Source: JACOMS01 sp964352785 (GTDB lineage Bacteria > Pseudomonadota > Alphaproteobacteria > Caulobacterales > Maricaulaceae). Taken from it: a stretch of DNA of 64,000 bases. The stretch spans positions 1-64,000 of the forward strand of contig CAYGTI010000017.1 in assembly GCA_964352785.1 (NCBI GenBank), given 5' to 3'. The notes under the pieces are model-generated. The model made no database searches, was not told where the DNA came from, and worked only from the letters and a program-made list of their open reading frames with translations. The position numbers were made by a program, and so were the translations under genes. Positions 35,809-43,244 of this stretch are shown here, piece after piece; the first letter of the stretch is position 1, and each line of letters opens with the position of its first letter.

Positions 35809-36278
35809 GACGCGCGGCCCGCATATCACAGGCGGGATTCACGCTCGTCGAAGTTTTAACTGTCTTGGTTATTATCGGGCTGGTGTCCAGCGCTGTTGTT
35901 TTAACATTGCCCGGCGATAAGCCTGCAGAAGAGACCTATGCGAAACAATTAGTACGCGGGTCCAACGCCATGTCTCAATCCAGTTTACTGACAGGCATGC
36001 CTTCGGCGCTTGGCTTATCCGAGGATGGTTACGCGCTCATGGTTTTTGAAAACGGCACTTGGGTTGTGAAGTCAGAGCAAGCTCTACCCGAGGGTGTCCG
36101 TCTGACGTTTGAGAGAGAGGCACTCCCGGTGAAGCTTTCCGAAGACATAATGCCCGCTGCTATTTTTGAACCGTCCGGCCAAGCAACTGTGTTCTCCTTG
36201 GTGCTTTCGGGGCCGCAAAGACGCTATGAGCTTATTAGTCGTGGTGATGGACGTGTTGTTTTGGAGAGAGCTTCGTGA
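35796..36278 (+). CDS. gspH: Minor pseudopilin GspH (non-ATG start)
   Basis: The prepilin signature QAGFTLVEVLTVLVIIGLV is encoded from about 35829, but no ATG, GTG or TTG lies upstream of it in frame. CTG 35796 gives MATIRRAARISQAG as a basic leader and overlaps the gspG stop (35806-35808). ATA at 35805 is a less likely alternative. The first conventional start, TTG 35865, would delete the leader and cleavage site. The C-terminal half is variable, as in other GspH proteins. I infer a rare start codon with translational coupling to gspG. Confidence 0.85.
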   Translation: MATIRRAARISQAGFTLVEVLTVLVIIGLVSSAVVLTLPGDKPAEETYAKQLVRGSNAMSQSSLLTGMPSALGLSEDGYALMVFENGTWVVKSEQALPEGVRLTFEREALPVKLSEDIMPAAIFEPSGQATVFSLVLSGPQRRYELISRGDGRVVLERAS

Positions 36279-36649
36279 TGCCGCGTAAGCCTAAAAACCA
36301 AGCAGGGTTTACTCTGATAGAAGTGCTCGCCGCGCTGCTTGTGTTCTCTATTGCTATTATTGGCCTGACCCACGCCGGCACGGAAAGTGCTCGCGCTGTT
36401 GCGGCCATCAATGATAAAACACTCGCTGGTATTGTCGCAGACAATCAGCTGATTATGGCGCGCCGCACGTTTCCGCAAACCGGAGTGACCTCCGGTGAGG
36501 TTGCTGCGATGTCGCGTGAATTTATTTATGATGTTGAGACGACACAGACAGATGCGAGTGATCTCTACCGCTTAACCGTCAAAGTTCGGGCAAAGAGCCG
36601 CGACCAAATAATTGTTGAACGCACAGCCTTTCAGGCGGGAACGCCGTGA
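36278..36649 (+). CDS. gspI: Minor pseudopilin GspI
   Basis: The leader MPRKPKNQAG precedes FTLIEVLAALLVFSIAIIGL, with Glu5. The protein of 123 residues ends in KVRAKSRDQIIVERTAFQ, a GspI-like strand pattern. GspI, J and K form the quasi-helical tip of the pseudopilus. ATG 36278 shares its first base with the gspH stop, with GGAGAG nine bases before it. Confidence 0.93.
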   Translation: MPRKPKNQAGFTLIEVLAALLVFSIAIIGLTHAGTESARAVAAINDKTLAGIVADNQLIMARRTFPQTGVTSGEVAAMSREFIYDVETTQTDASDLYRLTVKVRAKSRDQIIVERTAFQAGTP

Positions 36650-37284
36650 GCGCGCCGCGCCGTGATGCTGGCTTTACACTTGTTGAAGTGCTGATCGCGA
36701 TGTTTATTTTCGCGCTTATCTCCGCTGGGACCATGACTGCGCTGACTTCCACGCTACGGGGCAAGGCGCAAATGAATGAATGGCTAGATGATATTAGCCG
36801 TATTGATTCCGCGCGCGCGCTCATGCGCTCAGACTTTTCCAACCTTTGGTTGCTGCCTGTTCGGGATGCTTACGGCAGTAACGAACTCTATGTCATGTCA
36901 GGCGGGGTTGATAATTTGATAGAATTCACCCGGGCGGGACGCAGCAACCCAGGAGGACTTGATGCGCGGAGCGAATTTCAACGGGTGAGTTATGTCTTTG
37001 AAAATGGTGATCTTATCCGGCGCAGTCTTGTGCATGATAATCCTGCGCCTCAAACGCGGGCCATAGATCGTGTCCTGCTCAGCGGCCTTGAGGCCGTCTC
37101 TGTAAGATTTCATTTGCGTGTTGGCGGGACTGATCAACCCTCAAATTCGCGCCAACCTGACCTTGTGCAAGATTATATCTTGGTTGAAGCGGGGCAAACC
37201 CAAACCTTGCCTTACATTGTGAGTGTGGATGCCGCATTTAAAAATGGTGATAGATTGGTTCAACATTTTGAGCTGAGCCTATGA
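36646..37284 (+). CDS. gspJ: Minor pseudopilin GspJ
   Basis: The leader MSAPRRDAG precedes FTLVEVLIAMFIFALISAGTM. The body contains GspJ-like FTRAGRSNPGG, LQRVSYVFENGDLIRR-like residues (here FQRVSYVFENGDLIRR) and DRVLLSGLEAVSVRF. The GTG start at 36646 overlaps the gspI stop (GTGA). 212 residues. Confidence 0.94.
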   Translation: MSAPRRDAGFTLVEVLIAMFIFALISAGTMTALTSTLRGKAQMNEWLDDISRIDSARALMRSDFSNLWLLPVRDAYGSNELYVMSGGVDNLIEFTRAGRSNPGGLDARSEFQRVSYVFENGDLIRRSLVHDNPAPQTRAIDRVLLSGLEAVSVRFHLRVGGTDQPSNSRQPDLVQDYILVEAGQTQTLPYIVSVDAAFKNGDRLVQHFELSL

Positions 37285-38273
37285 CCCGCTCAAACAAAGA
37301 AGACGGTGCTGTCCTTCTCACGACCCTGCTCGTCATGGGCCTTATGGCAGCGTTGGCTGTGGCTCTGATCGAAGATGTACGATTTGCAGTTAAACGTACG
37401 GGACATGTTCAGGCCTACGCGCAAGCCGACTGGTATGCTCAGGGCGCAGAGGCATTCGCGCAGACTTATCTCTCAAATCAGATCAAAAATTTGGACGGAT
37501 CACAACTCAACACGATTATTCTGAACGCAGATCCAATAATTTTTCCTTATGAGGGCGGCGCGATGTCGTTAAGTCTTCAGGATGGATCAGGGTGCTTTGA
37601 CTTGAGGCAGCTCTCAACCGAGCCTGGGCGTAAAGTCTTTCGGCAGCTTTTAACCGTTCTTGGATGGAACCCGGCGACTGCGGCGCGCCTCACGTCAATT
37701 GCCATAGATTGGCAAGATGTGGACAGTCAGGTTTTGCCCGACGGAGCGGAAGACTACACCTATCTTGGACGACAGCCCGCTTACCGCACGCCCAATCGGG
37801 AGTTTGCTAGCATCACAGAGCTGCGCGCGCTGGAGACAATGACAGAGGCGAAATATCAAACCTTAAGGCCTTTTGTTTGCGCGCGCGGGGCAAGCGGCAA
37901 CAGTACATCTGCCGGCGGCATCAATATTAATACGTTGACGCCTCGCGGCATGCCTTTGTTGGCGGCCGTTCTTGGCGGCGTTGACGGGATGCAGGTTGCG
38001 CAGCAACTGGTCACACAGCGCCCTGCCGGTGGATATGTTGACGAGGCACAGTTTCTCGCAGCGCCGGCCTTGGAGGGATTTACGATAAAACCCGAGATGG
38101 CTGTGGTGACATATGTGCCAGACTATATCCGTATTGAAGCCGACATCGTATATCTTCAAGCGCGGCGGCGAGCAGCCTATGAATTTTCGATTGAAGGCAG
38201 CGCAGCCGTCCGTATATATCGCGGGTTCGGAGACGAGGCTATGCGCCCCAGATTGGATACCCCGCCGACATGA
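37281..38273 (+). CDS. gspK: Minor pseudopilin GspK
   Basis: The largest minor pseudopilin, which caps the tip. The leader MTRSNKEDG precedes AVLLTTLLVMGLMAALAVALI, without Glu5, as expected for GspK. DGSGCFDLRQL, IDWQDVD, ADDYTYL-like EDYTYLGRQPAYRTPN and ININTL residues match the family, including helix-hairpin-like segments near GININTLTPRGMPLLAAVLGG. ATG overlaps the gspJ stop (ATGA). 330 residues. Confidence 0.95.
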   Translation: MTRSNKEDGAVLLTTLLVMGLMAALAVALIEDVRFAVKRTGHVQAYAQADWYAQGAEAFAQTYLSNQIKNLDGSQLNTIILNADPIIFPYEGGAMSLSLQDGSGCFDLRQLSTEPGRKVFRQLLTVLGWNPATAARLTSIAIDWQDVDSQVLPDGAEDYTYLGRQPAYRTPNREFASITELRALETMTEAKYQTLRPFVCARGASGNSTSAGGININTLTPRGMPLLAAVLGGVDGMQVAQQLVTQRPAGGYVDEAQFLAAPALEGFTIKPEMAVVTYVPDYIRIEADIVYLQARRRAAYEFSIEGSAAVRIYRGFGDEAMRPRLDTPPT

Positions 38274-39328
38274 GTGATGATCTATATATATGGCTTGCTG
38301 AGGATATGTCCGGGCCTTGGTATTGGCGCTGCGGAGACGCAGCGGGCCTAGCGGGTAATGACATGGATAAAACAAAACTTGCTGACTTCGGAGCCAAGAT
38401 CGTGAGCGCCGTTGTGCCGGGGCAGTCAGTGCGGATGCTAACGCACGACTTACCTAAGATGAGCGGCGCGGAGCAACGCGCCGCGGCCAGTTTTGCCATC
38501 GAAGATCAAATTGCACTGCCTTTACCTGATCAACACATTGTCCTGGGCCCCAGCCAAGACAAACGGATCGCCTTGATCACCAAGAGTAAAATGTCTGAAA
38601 TTTTATCTGCGCTGCGCTCGCAGGGTTTGCGCCCCGGGGGCGTGTACGCTGACTTTGACGTTCTGCAAAGTGATGCGCCTGTGTTGCTGCCGGATCGCCT
38701 CATTCATCCTGGGCCTTTGGGGTATGCGCTGGACCGGGATTGGGCCAATAGTGAGCAAGACGAAGAGCATCCAAACGCTGTTTTGGCCAGAATTAATACT
38801 CAAGCAGCAGTGAATTTGATGACGGATGAATTTGCGCCAAAGAGCGCCTTCAGTTTAAAGCCCGCTCAAATGATGCGCGTCGCGGCTTTGTTGTTGGCTG
38901 TAGGCATTGTGTCCTTGGTGCTTGTTGCCGGGCAAAGCCGGGCCGTGTTTAAGCAAGCAGATTATATACGGGCGCAAACCGCCGAAATGTATTCTGATTA
39001 TACAGGGCAACCCGCGCCCGCAAATCCAGCCTTGTCAGTTACGCGCGCCGTAAAGAACTCTGGCGGGGAAACCTCTGACTTTCTCGCGCTCTCGAGCCTT
39101 TTGTTCAAAGCTCTTGAAACATCAGACGGAATTACCGTCGATACGCTCCAATTTGACAATGCACAAAACAGATTGACGCTACGGCTTGTCTATCCCCGGT
39201 TTGAAAGTGCGAGCGGGCTTGAACAATCCGTGCGTGCGGCGGGGGGTGAGTTTCGCTCGGGCGGCGTGCGCGAGCAGGGCGGGCGTCTTATCGGAGATGC
39301 GGTTTTGAGCGTTGGAGGCGGATCATGA
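38270..39328 (+). CDS. gspL: Type II secretion system protein GspL
   Basis: GspL has a cytoplasmic actin-like domain that binds GspE, one membrane helix (about 203-223) and a periplasmic ferredoxin-like domain. The N-terminal part includes VRMLTHDLPKMSGAEQRAAASFAIEDQI, a GspL pattern, and the periplasmic part LFKALETSDGITVDTLQFD. It is encoded with a four-base overlap after gspK. 352 residues. Confidence 0.92.
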   Translation: MSDDLYIWLAEDMSGPWYWRCGDAAGLAGNDMDKTKLADFGAKIVSAVVPGQSVRMLTHDLPKMSGAEQRAAASFAIEDQIALPLPDQHIVLGPSQDKRIALITKSKMSEILSALRSQGLRPGGVYADFDVLQSDAPVLLPDRLIHPGPLGYALDRDWANSEQDEEHPNAVLARINTQAAVNLMTDEFAPKSAFSLKPAQMMRVAALLLAVGIVSLVLVAGQSRAVFKQADYIRAQTAEMYSDYTGQPAPANPALSVTRAVKNSGGETSDFLALSSLLFKALETSDGITVDTLQFDNAQNRLTLRLVYPRFESASGLEQSVRAAGGEFRSGGVREQGGRLIGDAVLSVGGGS

Positions 39329-39780
39329 CCTTTTTAGCGGACAGAACACCGCGCGAGCGGATATTGGTTATGACGGCTCTCGCACTTGTGATTTTATTCG
39401 CGGGTTGGCAGTTTGGAATCAAACCTATCTTCGAGCGCAAAGCCGAGGCCGAGCAGGCGGTTGCAAACGCGCAGCGGGATATGGATATTGTGCGTTTAGG
39501 CCTTCCAAAAATTAGCACGGCTGCCACGTCTAATTTACAAGCATTCAACCGCGACGCCGCGATACAAACAGCCATACGTTTACAGCTTAACATAGCGCGT
39601 ATGCAGCCATCAGGAAATAACGGGCTGCAAATTTGGTTTGAAAATACGCAAAGTTTGACCGTGTACAGATTTATGACTGAGCTTACGGCCTCACATAATG
39701 TTGCGATTCAGCGTGTGCAAATGACAGGCCGTGAGAACGGCTTTGTGAGCGCGCAAGTGACCTTGGCACCTATTTCATGA
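39325..39780 (+). CDS. gspM: Type II secretion system protein GspM
   Basis: A 151-residue protein with a short cytoplasmic N-terminus, one membrane helix (about 14-32, ILVMTALALVILFAGWQ), a coiled-coil stretch and a small periplasmic alpha-beta domain. TPRERILV at the start is typical of GspM. It pairs with GspL in the platform. ATG overlaps the gspL stop. Confidence 0.92.
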   Translation: MTFLADRTPRERILVMTALALVILFAGWQFGIKPIFERKAEAEQAVANAQRDMDIVRLGLPKISTAATSNLQAFNRDAAIQTAIRLQLNIARMQPSGNNGLQIWFENTQSLTVYRFMTELTASHNVAIQRVQMTGRENGFVSAQVTLAPIS

Positions 39781-40481
39781 AAAAACTTGCCGTTTTAGCG
39801 GTTTTTTGCTCCGCGCTTATGGGGCTTGTTTTGCATTTTCCGTTATCATGGATTGGCGCTTTGGTCCTGCCAAAAAACATATCTCCGAAGCCTGTTTTGT
39901 CCGGCACGGTCTGGCAAGGTAGCGTCAGCGGAATACCGCAAATCGGCGTGATCCATACATACGTCTCGGTGATAAATTTATTTACAGGACAGCCGCCTTT
40001 GTCATTTGAGTCGCGCGCGCCGTACTTGCAATTTTCCGGAACTGCGGGCATCAAAGGGTCCATAGCCGTCTCTTTGCAGGGCGATGTTCTGGGTATGACG
40101 TCTATTGATCGGCGGTTTTCAGGTCTACGGGGAACCTATTCGCTCACGCTCTCAGACATGATTTCTGGTAGTGGCTGCGAGGTGGCGTCCGGTACATTCA
40201 CAAGTGATATTTTGCAGCGTAACCGCGACGTGTGGAGGTGGCTGGGACCAGCCTTATCTGGGCCTGTAAGCTGTGAAGCAGGGGATGTGGTTCTTAATGT
40301 TAGCGGGCGTGATAATATGAATGATATTCAGGCAATTATTCGTATTGGGCCGTCTGGAACCTACCGGGCTGAGATTGATGTCACCACACAAGACCCAAAT
40401 ATTGATACGGTATTGCCAATTTTTGGATTTCAAAAAAATGGCCCATCCTACAGATTATTGGAGGCGGGACGGTGGTATTAA
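39777..40481 (+). CDS. gspN: Type II secretion system protein GspN
   Basis: A 234-residue protein with an N-terminal hydrophobic anchor (about 4-22), the GspN mark SGTVWQGSVSGI, a beta-rich periplasmic body and LSGPVSCEAGDVVLNVSG near the end. GspN is present in only some T2SS operons and its role is not settled. It overlaps gspM at its start and the following lipoprotein gene at its end. Confidence 0.9.
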   Translation: MKKLAVLAVFCSALMGLVLHFPLSWIGALVLPKNISPKPVLSGTVWQGSVSGIPQIGVIHTYVSVINLFTGQPPLSFESRAPYLQFSGTAGIKGSIAVSLQGDVLGMTSIDRRFSGLRGTYSLTLSDMISGSGCEVASGTFTSDILQRNRDVWRWLGPALSGPVSCEAGDVVLNVSGRDNMNDIQAIIRIGPSGTYRAEIDVTTQDPNIDTVLPIFGFQKNGPSYRLLEAGRWY

Positions 40482-40942
40482 GATGGCTATACAGCGCGCT
40501 ATCTTGCGCTATATTTGCTGCGGGGTGTACGACCTTGCCAAGTATCCCTGCGTCTGTTGTCGCAGGGCCAGAGAGTGCTCTTACCCGTCTTTCGCCGATC
40601 ACGTTGGGCGCGGGTGAATGCGGGCTTTTCGTTTGGACGGCCAGCGCGCAAAAGCGGTTTGTTTTGTTCAGTCAATCGCAAGAGGGAACGGGCGTATGGG
40701 TCAGTGAAAGCGGCGAGGAAAACCTAACGATAGATCAACAAGAGGGCACGTCCGCCCATAGTCAACGGCCAAAAATAGAGTTTAGAACGCCGCGTCAAGA
40801 ACGGCTGGAACTGGACTTACGTCAAAGCCAAGCCATTACTGACGGGATGCGTTATAAGTCGGGAACGTTGACATTGACGTCTTTGGAGGGGTGGGAAAAG
40901 GTAACGCCCGTCGTCGGTTTATCGGCCTGTCAGGCCTTATAA
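40472..40942 (+). CDS. Lipoprotein of unknown function at the end of the gsp operon
   Basis: A GTG start at 40472 follows a strong GGAGG (40460-40464) and overlaps the gspN stop by ten bases. The 156-residue product has a signal peptide with lipobox FAAGC (Cys19), then a beta-rich body (CGLFVWTASAQKRFVLFSQ, GTGVWVSESG, ELDLRQSQ). No family is recognised. Position and coupling indicate it belongs to the T2SS. A secretin pilotin or assembly-lipoprotein role is a guess, because known pilotins are helical and do not resemble it. Confidence 0.8.
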   Translation: MVLRWLYSALSCAIFAAGCTTLPSIPASVVAGPESALTRLSPITLGAGECGLFVWTASAQKRFVLFSQSQEGTGVWVSESGEENLTIDQQEGTSAHSQRPKIEFRTPRQERLELDLRQSQAITDGMRYKSGTLTLTSLEGWEKVTPVVGLSACQAL

Positions 40943-41030
40943 TGTATTTCACGTTTAGTCGTACTTAGATCGCAATGGGGAAATGAGTGAGAAAAGCCCA
41001 ATTTCCTATTCACGAGAATTGCGCTAATGT

Positions 41031-41534
41031 TTATGAGATTAAAGCCGCCGTCCAAACCATGAAAATACCCAGCGCAAGACATGGCCCAAAGGGAATGCGT
41101 CCTTCGTCGGCGAGTTTGCGAAACGACGGAAACATAAGCGCAGCCAGTCCCATACCGCTCGCAATTAAAACAATGAACGGCAGTCCGTACCAGCCGCACC
41201 ATGCTCCGCCCGCAGCCAGCAGTTTGGCGTCGCCTCGTCCAAGGCCGTCAACGCCACGTAGCTTCTTGAATGCGATTTCAATCAGCACAAAAACGCCGTA
41301 ACCAATAGCTGCGCCTAGGAGACTGGCTTTTATGTTGCCGGTGAGCACCCATGATTGCAAAATACCCATAAGAATAAGTGGCAGTGTCAGATTGTTTGGC
41401 AGACGAAAGGTCTTTAAATCAATCCATGACAAGACCGCCAAGATTCCGAAAAGCACCGCTGTAAAAATATAGATCAAATCGATTATGTCCGGGGCTTGCG
41501 GCGTGGAAAAGACCAACCAAACAAAAGCGCGCAT
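41031..41534 (-). CDS. A24 family prepilin peptidase, minimal form
   Basis: An aspartyl membrane protease with the two catalytic motifs: SWIDLKTFRLPN with one Asp, and GLGRGDAKLL with the other. Six or so hydrophobic segments fill the rest. At 167 residues it lacks the N-terminal domain, with its tetracysteine motif and methylase activity, of classical GspO/PilD, and is closer in size to CpaA/TadV proteases. It lies just beyond the gsp operon on the opposite strand, so it may process the pseudopilins. The start is uncertain: ATG 41534 overlaps the upstream gene by 52 bases, and TTG 41477 just after that gene's stop is an alternative. Confidence 0.85.
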   Translation of the reverse strand: MRAFVWLVFSTPQAPDIIDLIYIFTAVLFGILAVLSWIDLKTFRLPNNLTLPLILMGILQSWVLTGNIKASLLGAAIGYGVFVLIEIAFKKLRGVDGLGRGDAKLLAAGGAWCGWYGLPFIVLIASGMGLAALMFPSFRKLADEGRIPFGPCLALGIFMVWTAALIS

Positions 41535-42097
41535 CCACGGACAATAAAGGCACATGTTCCGCCAAGTGCCAACGCCGTGATTTCCGGCGTTCCGTAGCGC
41601 GCGGCAAGGCAATAGACGAGCCCGCCGATGAGCGCGGCGGTGGCGTAAATCTCTTTTTGCAAAATGAGCGGAATTTCGTTGCAAACAATATCCCGGATCA
41701 TCCCCCCAGCAGCAGCCGTGACAATGCCCATGGCCACGCTGATCGTTATATTTTGTGTGAGTGCGTAAGTTTTTGAGGCACCCAAAACGCAAAAAAGAGC
41801 CATACCTACAGCATCTGCCCATTCCAGTACGGTGAGCCGTCTGCCGATGCGCGGCGGAAATGTAAATATAAGAATTGCGGCGCAAATGGCGAGCCAAATA
41901 TAGACAGGAGCGCCGAGCCAAAAAACGGGCACATCGAGGATAAGGTCGCGCAAAGTGCCGCCGCCGATGGCTGGAAACATGGCTAGAACGATGTGCCCAA
42001 AAATATCCATATCATTGCGGTTAGCGGCCAGTGCGCCTGTCAACGCGAAGACGAAAACGCCTAAAAAGTCTAAATATGTAATGATTGAAAGACCCAT
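41483..42097 (-). CDS. TRIC cation channel family membrane protein (YicG/UPF0126 type)
   Basis: A 204-residue protein with about seven helices arranged as two similar halves. The repeated motif shows as AMFPAIGGGTLRDLIL in the first and GIVTAAAGGMIRDIVCNEIP in the second. TRIC-family proteins form monovalent-cation channels as trimers; bacterial members are often of unknown physiological role. It ends in a basic tail (FPRRKPRT). It lies between the four-helix membrane protein gene (five bases upstream) and the prepilin peptidase gene. Confidence 0.93.
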   Translation of the reverse strand: MGLSIITYLDFLGVFVFALTGALAANRNDMDIFGHIVLAMFPAIGGGTLRDLILDVPVFWLGAPVYIWLAICAAILIFTFPPRIGRRLTVLEWADAVGMALFCVLGASKTYALTQNITISVAMGIVTAAAGGMIRDIVCNEIPLILQKEIYATAALIGGLVYCLAARYGTPEITALALGGTCAFIVRGCALLFGWSFPRRKPRT

Positions 42098-42102
42098 CTT
42101 AT

Positions 42103-43119
42103 TTAGAAGCGATAGCTGATTCGGTCAGCGGCCCGGCAAAATAGATCAAGTTCGTTCAGGCAAACGCGTTCCATATTCGTTACCAATTGTGGCAAACTGA
42201 TATCCTGCCCGTCTTTTGTTTGAGACGCTTCTTCGATGTCCCGGACATATTGCTCGTACCGGGTTTGAGATTGTTCTTCGAGCAAGGCATTATCCATAAT
42301 GGCCTCAGTCGACCCAAGAATGAAAAGCGTGACAGCCGTAAAGTCGATCCAGGCTGTATCAAGACCTGTCCAAACCGGTTCTGCGATTTTTACCCCTAAA
42401 GAGATAAAGGCGAACACTGCTGCGCCCAAATAAATCATATCCTGTGTTGAGTTGAAAATGCGCCGCCGTCCTGAAAAGGCCACAACTTCGCCAAGGGCAA
42501 AATTGCGTTGATAAGCTACCCTGAGTTCCATGTAGGCCTCGCGCGCCATTGTCGCGATCCCGGCATGAGCGGCTTTCTTAGGCAGCTTCATAGGCTCCAT
42601 AACGGTGCCGGGTGAGAAGTTTTTTAAAACAGCAATTCCAGCATTCATTTCATTTTCTAATCTGGCGAGGTGTTTTTGCACGAAAGTTTGAGTCAGTGTC
42701 TCAAGGTGATCTGTATTTTTTGCAGACTGCGCTAGTTGAAACGCTTGAAATTTTAAACTCCGCAGACGCTCAGCGGCAAAACGGTTTAATATCCATTTTT
42801 GTTTTTGCTTGGTCCCAATCAAATACCACTGGAGCACAATCCCAATTCCGGCCATGGTCACAGCGGCGAACTTTAGAATGACATTATTGAGAATACCTTT
42901 GAGTATCAAAGCCTCGGCGATAGTAAAAATAGCGCTCGCGGCCACCAAGAGGATCGCGATCTGACCTAGATAATGATACCGTTTTTTTGCTGCATTTGCC
43001 TGCCGCTCATGACCTATGAAGACATCGTCAAGTATCGCTAAATGGATAAGCGGGGTGATGAGTTTGTAGTGTGACTGCGTGGTGTCAGTGGCAAACAAGT
43101 CACGGTTTGGCGTTTGCAT
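42103..43119 (-). CDS. Four-transmembrane protein with SLATT/DUF4231-like features
   Basis: The 338-residue protein has helix pairs near residues 49-72 and 82-104 and again near 231-250 and 258-278, separated by a long helical cytoplasmic region that contains FAAERLRSLKFQAFQLA. The two hairpins plus the E-x-L-R motif after the first pair suggest a duplicated SLATT/DUF4231-type unit; such proteins occur in nucleotide-signal conflict systems. This assignment is weak and by eye only. It ends in ELDLFCRAADRISYRF. It is divergent from the protease gene at 43245 (125 bases between). ATG 43119 follows AGAGG. Confidence 0.6.
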   Translation of the reverse strand: MQTPNRDLFATDTTQSHYKLITPLIHLAILDDVFIGHERQANAAKKRYHYLGQIAILLVAASAIFTIAEALILKGILNNVILKFAAVTMAGIGIVLQWYLIGTKQKQKWILNRFAAERLRSLKFQAFQLAQSAKNTDHLETLTQTFVQKHLARLENEMNAGIAVLKNFSPGTVMEPMKLPKKAAHAGIATMAREAYMELRVAYQRNFALGEVVAFSGRRRIFNSTQDMIYLGAAVFAFISLGVKIAEPVWTGLDTAWIDFTAVTLFILGSTEAIMDNALLEEQSQTRYEQYVRDIEEASQTKDGQDISLPQLVTNMERVCLNELDLFCRAADRISYRF

Positions 43120-43244
43120 AAGGAGCCTCTTGTCGAATTTCCCATGACTCTACGAAGCCTTGCAAGAATGAGCAAGTCAGTTACAGTTTTATCAGTGAAC
43201 GGCTGGAGCATTTTATCTGATAAGCTGTTTGCTAGGGAGCGCAT

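Noticed and set aside
37863..38375. A 170-residue open frame on the minus strand
   Set aside because: Antisense to the end of gspK and start of gspL, both supported by operon overlaps and family motifs.
41535..41921. N-terminal extension of the prepilin peptidase frame by 129 residues
   Set aside because: It runs through the TRIC gene in another frame and is Arg/His/Cys-rich; the protease motifs begin after 41534.
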